From the NCBI GenBank assembly GCA_964016985.1, contig OZ024830.1, forward strand, positions 81,004,817 through 81,068,816: DNA of 64,000 nucleotides, in the 5' to 3' direction. This document shows positions 63,456 to 64,000 of the stretch, one piece after another; position 1 is the stretch's first letter; each line of letters opens with the position of its first letter. Below the pieces are notes generated by a model that worked only from the letters and a program-made list of their open reading frames with translations, was not told the DNA's origin and ran no database searches. The DNA is from Anodontia alba. Taxonomy: Eukaryota; Mollusca; Bivalvia; Lucinida; Lucinidae. The position numbers and the translations under genes were made by a program.

Positions 63456-64000
63456 TCCCTCTTCGAGGACACTGACACAGATCTTGTAAAAGGTCAAGGT
63501 AAGTATAAGGGTAATTAGTATCCCAGATGATTTTCTCCTTTCATATTCAAAGCAACCACCTAAAATATACAATTGTGTTAATGTCTACTGCAGAATTGTC
63601 TGAGTTATACATTTTGACCAATTCTGGCCTGCTTTAAAAACACTTTAGAAACATGCCAAACCGATGCTCTGTAAATATTAGTAGTTCGTGACTTATAAGG
63701 GGGATACCATGCCATCTCAATGTCAACTGACACCGGAATATGTTTCGAAAAACACCCTGAGAACGGATTCGTGTGTTTGAACCCCACCCAGGCTGTCACG
63801 TACATCGCACAAATTCCGCATTATTGCATTATTTTCAACGCGCTGCCTATAAATAATACATAAATATAACAGAAATTTTAGAAATGGTTCATATTAATTA
63901 CACATAGTCCTGAAAATGTGATAAACAAAAGTGCCAGATTTCTAATGAGATTTAACGCGAAAAATCACGTTACTGTTTGAAGAAGTTGTGAAAAAGGGCC
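63456..64000. other. No gene seen
   Basis: Unique-looking AT-rich sequence to the window end. Confidence 0.5.

Overview
This window reads as AT-rich, gene-poor nuclear DNA from a metazoan, most probably a bivalve mollusc. That assignment is an inference from the style of the repeats (short palindromic TIR elements, a tRNA-derived SINE, CR1-like LINE and Ty3/gypsy remnants, long CA/GA/TA microsatellites) and from a C2H2 zinc finger/KCTD-type coding exon. There are no bacterial operons, no rRNA, no convincing tRNA gene and no CRISPR array. Most long open frames are microsatellite or antisense artefacts.

Region 0-5 kb: a TIR-bounded element carrying four ~150 bp tandem repeats (about 452-1194), several small MITEs, and two ~1.04 kb long-TIR elements in inverted orientation that share 9-bp target duplications (2451-4556). 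Region 5-19 kb: mainly a large non-coding repeated unit, present once in + (about 5.86-13.3 kb) and again in - (about 14.1-18.97 kb), so that 10.3-19.0 kb forms a diverged giant inverted repeat. Region 19-24 kb: a palindromic GTACGCATACGTAAC cluster, a decayed non-LTR reverse transcriptase fragment (21.24-21.93 kb) and a near-complete Tc1-like DD34E transposon with three internal stops (22,393-23,989). Region 24-33 kb: more copies of the unit, a tandem cluster of family-A MITEs (28.3-29.3 kb), a short self-contained transcription unit (TATA at 29,754, long frame 29,832-30,761, AATAAA at 30,983), and a candidate terminal coding exon (26,356-26,590).

Region 33-55 kb: a second + copy of the unit, split by ~14.15 kb of other DNA (35,693-49,843). 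The inserted block holds a Ty3/gypsy gag-pol remnant (pol frame 35,992-40,437), a zinc finger/KCTD exon (41,428-43,729, with one frameshift and one in-frame stop), a candidate promoter plus first exon (46,190-46,385) and a decayed CR1-like LINE (47.70-49.27 kb). The unit resumes at 49,843 with the SINE that follows in the other copy. Region 55-64 kb: two very long TA arrays, a ~140 bp tandem satellite (57.2-58.3 kb) broken by MITEs, and further MITEs.

The most striking pattern is modularity among the MITEs. Three families with different termini (here called C, D and E) carry the same central hairpin core, TTAGAAYCGCCTC facing its complement, found 11 times. A second palindromic core (GTGTAGACCCAGATCAGACG and variants) likewise recurs in families with different ends. 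Because the large unit is multi-copy, its paralogues act as internal empty-site controls and show several of these elements as discrete insertions. Family letters A-I are labels coined here, not database names.
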